From Pseudomonadota bacterium (lineage in GTDB: Bacteria > Pseudomonadota > Gammaproteobacteria > Acidiferrobacterales > Acidiferrobacteraceae), in assembly GCA_021795255.1 (NCBI GenBank), contig JAJYPQ010000197.1, positions 1 to 7,037 on the forward strand: 7,037 nucleotides of DNA, given 5' to 3'. Of the stretch, positions 6,367 to 7,037 are shown in pieces. The notes beneath the pieces are model-generated. The model saw only the letters and a list, made by a program, of their open reading frames with translations, ran no database searches and was not told where the DNA came from. How positions within the stretch are numbered: position 1 is the stretch's first letter; every line of letters begins with the position of its first letter. A program made the translations under genes and the position numbers.

Positions 6367-6546
6367 TTATCCGCGCGTGATAAGTAGAAGCCTCTCTGAG
6401 GCGCGGGTCTGCGCGCCGGCACAATCCCCCTGCTGACAATAAGGGCGCCTCGAAAAACGACTTCTGGCGCTAAACGTCTTCAGCCACTCCGGCGTAATCT
6501 CACGATTCCCCTTTAGGTAGTCCGGTAGCGCTAACGGTGACATCAT
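6367..6546 (-). pseudogene. Short ORF, likely 5' remnant of a truncated gene
   Basis: The ORF has 59 codons from the ATG at 6546, with GGAGAG (6560-6555) 8 bases upstream, a good ribosome binding site. It begins 35 bases after the WYL stop. The first half, MMSPLALPDYLKGNREITPEWL, reads like a real protein N-terminus. The second half is rich in Arg, Gln, Cys and Ser (RRPYCQQGDCAGAQTRASER) and looks like out-of-frame or non-coding sequence. I read it as the start of a gene cut off by a deletion or frameshift, formerly in one operon with the WYL regulator. I do not recognise the family. A genuine small protein remains possible. Confidence 0.4.
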
Positions 6547-6581
6547 GTTGTCTTCTCTCCAATGATGATGCAGCTCACGCC

Positions 6582-7037
6582 TCATGCGGTTTCGCTTTTC
6601 GACCATGTCTCGTAGCGCGCCAAGAGTTCTCGGGCGGTTGCGACCATCATCTTGCGCAACCGAAGCGGCTTGATCACCTCCGCCTTCTCCCCAAAGCCCA
6701 GGATCCACCAGCGCAGCTGCTCGGTTTCCGGGACGGTCGCGTTCACCTGTACCCGTCCGTCGGGCGTTGCCGTCAGGCGTTGATCTTCGCTCAAGGGCGT
6801 CTCTGTGAGGTGGCGCGCGGCGTCGGCGTGAAGTAACATCTCGAGTCGGATGATCCGTCCGTCTCCAAAACCCATCCGGCCCGAGGCGATATAGGCATCC
6901 AGATCAAAGTCGGGGGGCCGGACCACAGGGACCTCGAGCGCCGTGACCGTCTTCATGCGATGCAAGACCAGAAGAAATGGGTCCGTGTAACCGAAGAAGG
7001 TGCATACGAGGTACAAAACGGCGCCGCGCTGCACGAG
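6582..7037 (-). CDS. WYL-domain transcriptional regulator, C-terminal part
   Basis: The gene enters from the right edge, and its last 151 codons are visible. QRGAVLYLVCTFFGYTDPFLLVLHRM is the last strand pair of a WYL domain, matching the usual YLVA...R.FRLDRI pattern. VVRPPDFDLDAYI is the typical link. RLTATPDGRVQVNATVPETEQLRWWILGFGEKAEVIKPLRLRKMM is a WCX (WYL C-terminal extension) domain. A helix-turn-helix at the N-terminus is expected beyond the window. WYL proteins of the BrxR/CapW/PafBC group bind DNA and are thought to sense nucleic acid or nucleotide ligands. Many control neighbouring phage-defence genes. The remnant ORF and the NucS-EVE gene follow on the same strand, so it may control them. 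The frame has no stop before the edge; a GTG near 7034 is internal, not the start. Confidence 0.88.
   Translation of the reverse strand, partial: LVQRGAVLYLVCTFFGYTDPFLLVLHRMKTVTALEVPVVRPPDFDLDAYIASGRMGFGDGRIIRLEMLLHADAARHLTETPLSEDQRLTATPDGRVQVNATVPETEQLRWWILGFGEKAEVIKPLRLRKMMVATARELLARYETWSKSETA

Noticed and set aside
5177..6439. 420-residue form of the NucS-EVE protein
   Set aside because: It needs a TTG start, overlaps the remnant ORF, and its first 49 residues look non-coding, whereas the ATG at 6292 has a good ribosome binding site.

Overview
All credible genes in this window lie on the minus strand, so the window reads from right to left. Mixed base composition (about 43-60% GC by eye in sampled stretches) and strong Shine-Dalgarno sites fit a mid-to-high-GC Gram-negative, probably a proteobacterium. 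This is only an impression, because no rRNA or other marker is present. There are no tRNAs, no intact insertion sequences and no CRISPR arrays. No gene-free stretch exceeds 300 bases.

Layout in transcription order: (1) 7037-6582, the C-terminal part of a WYL-domain transcriptional regulator cut by the right edge. (2) 6546-6367, a 59-codon ORF with a good ribosome binding site but a degenerate-looking C-terminus, probably the remnant of a truncated gene. (3) 6292-5177, a NucS/DUF91-like PD-(D/E)XK nuclease with a C-terminal EVE/PUA-like segment and an in-frame 18-bp tandem repeat near its N-terminus. (4) 5176-4885, a spacer with a weak terminator and a strong hairpin. (5) 4884-3301, a large fusion of a DUF559/Vsr-like nuclease domain to a nitrilase (carbon-nitrogen hydrolase)-like domain. 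(6) 3169-2483, a class I SAM-dependent methyltransferase-like protein. (7) 2210-450, a SIR2-like (putative NAD+-consuming) protein with a long uncharacterised C-terminal region. (8) 338-1, the N-terminal 112 residues of a phospholipase D (HKD)-family protein, cut by the left edge.

The content is that of a defence island: a WYL regulator, three putative nucleases of different folds, a SIR2-type NADase candidate and a methyltransferase-like enzyme. Gaps between genes run from 35 to about 290 bp, so this may be several transcription units rather than one tight operon. The closest pairings are SIR2 with HKD protein (111 bp, strong RBS) and WYL with the remnant ORF and the NucS-EVE protein (35 and 74 bp). 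The most unusual gene is the nuclease-nitrilase fusion. Its nitrilase part keeps the Lys and Cys positions, but the position expected for the catalytic Glu appears to be Gly. All functions are inferred from motifs read by eye, with no database search.
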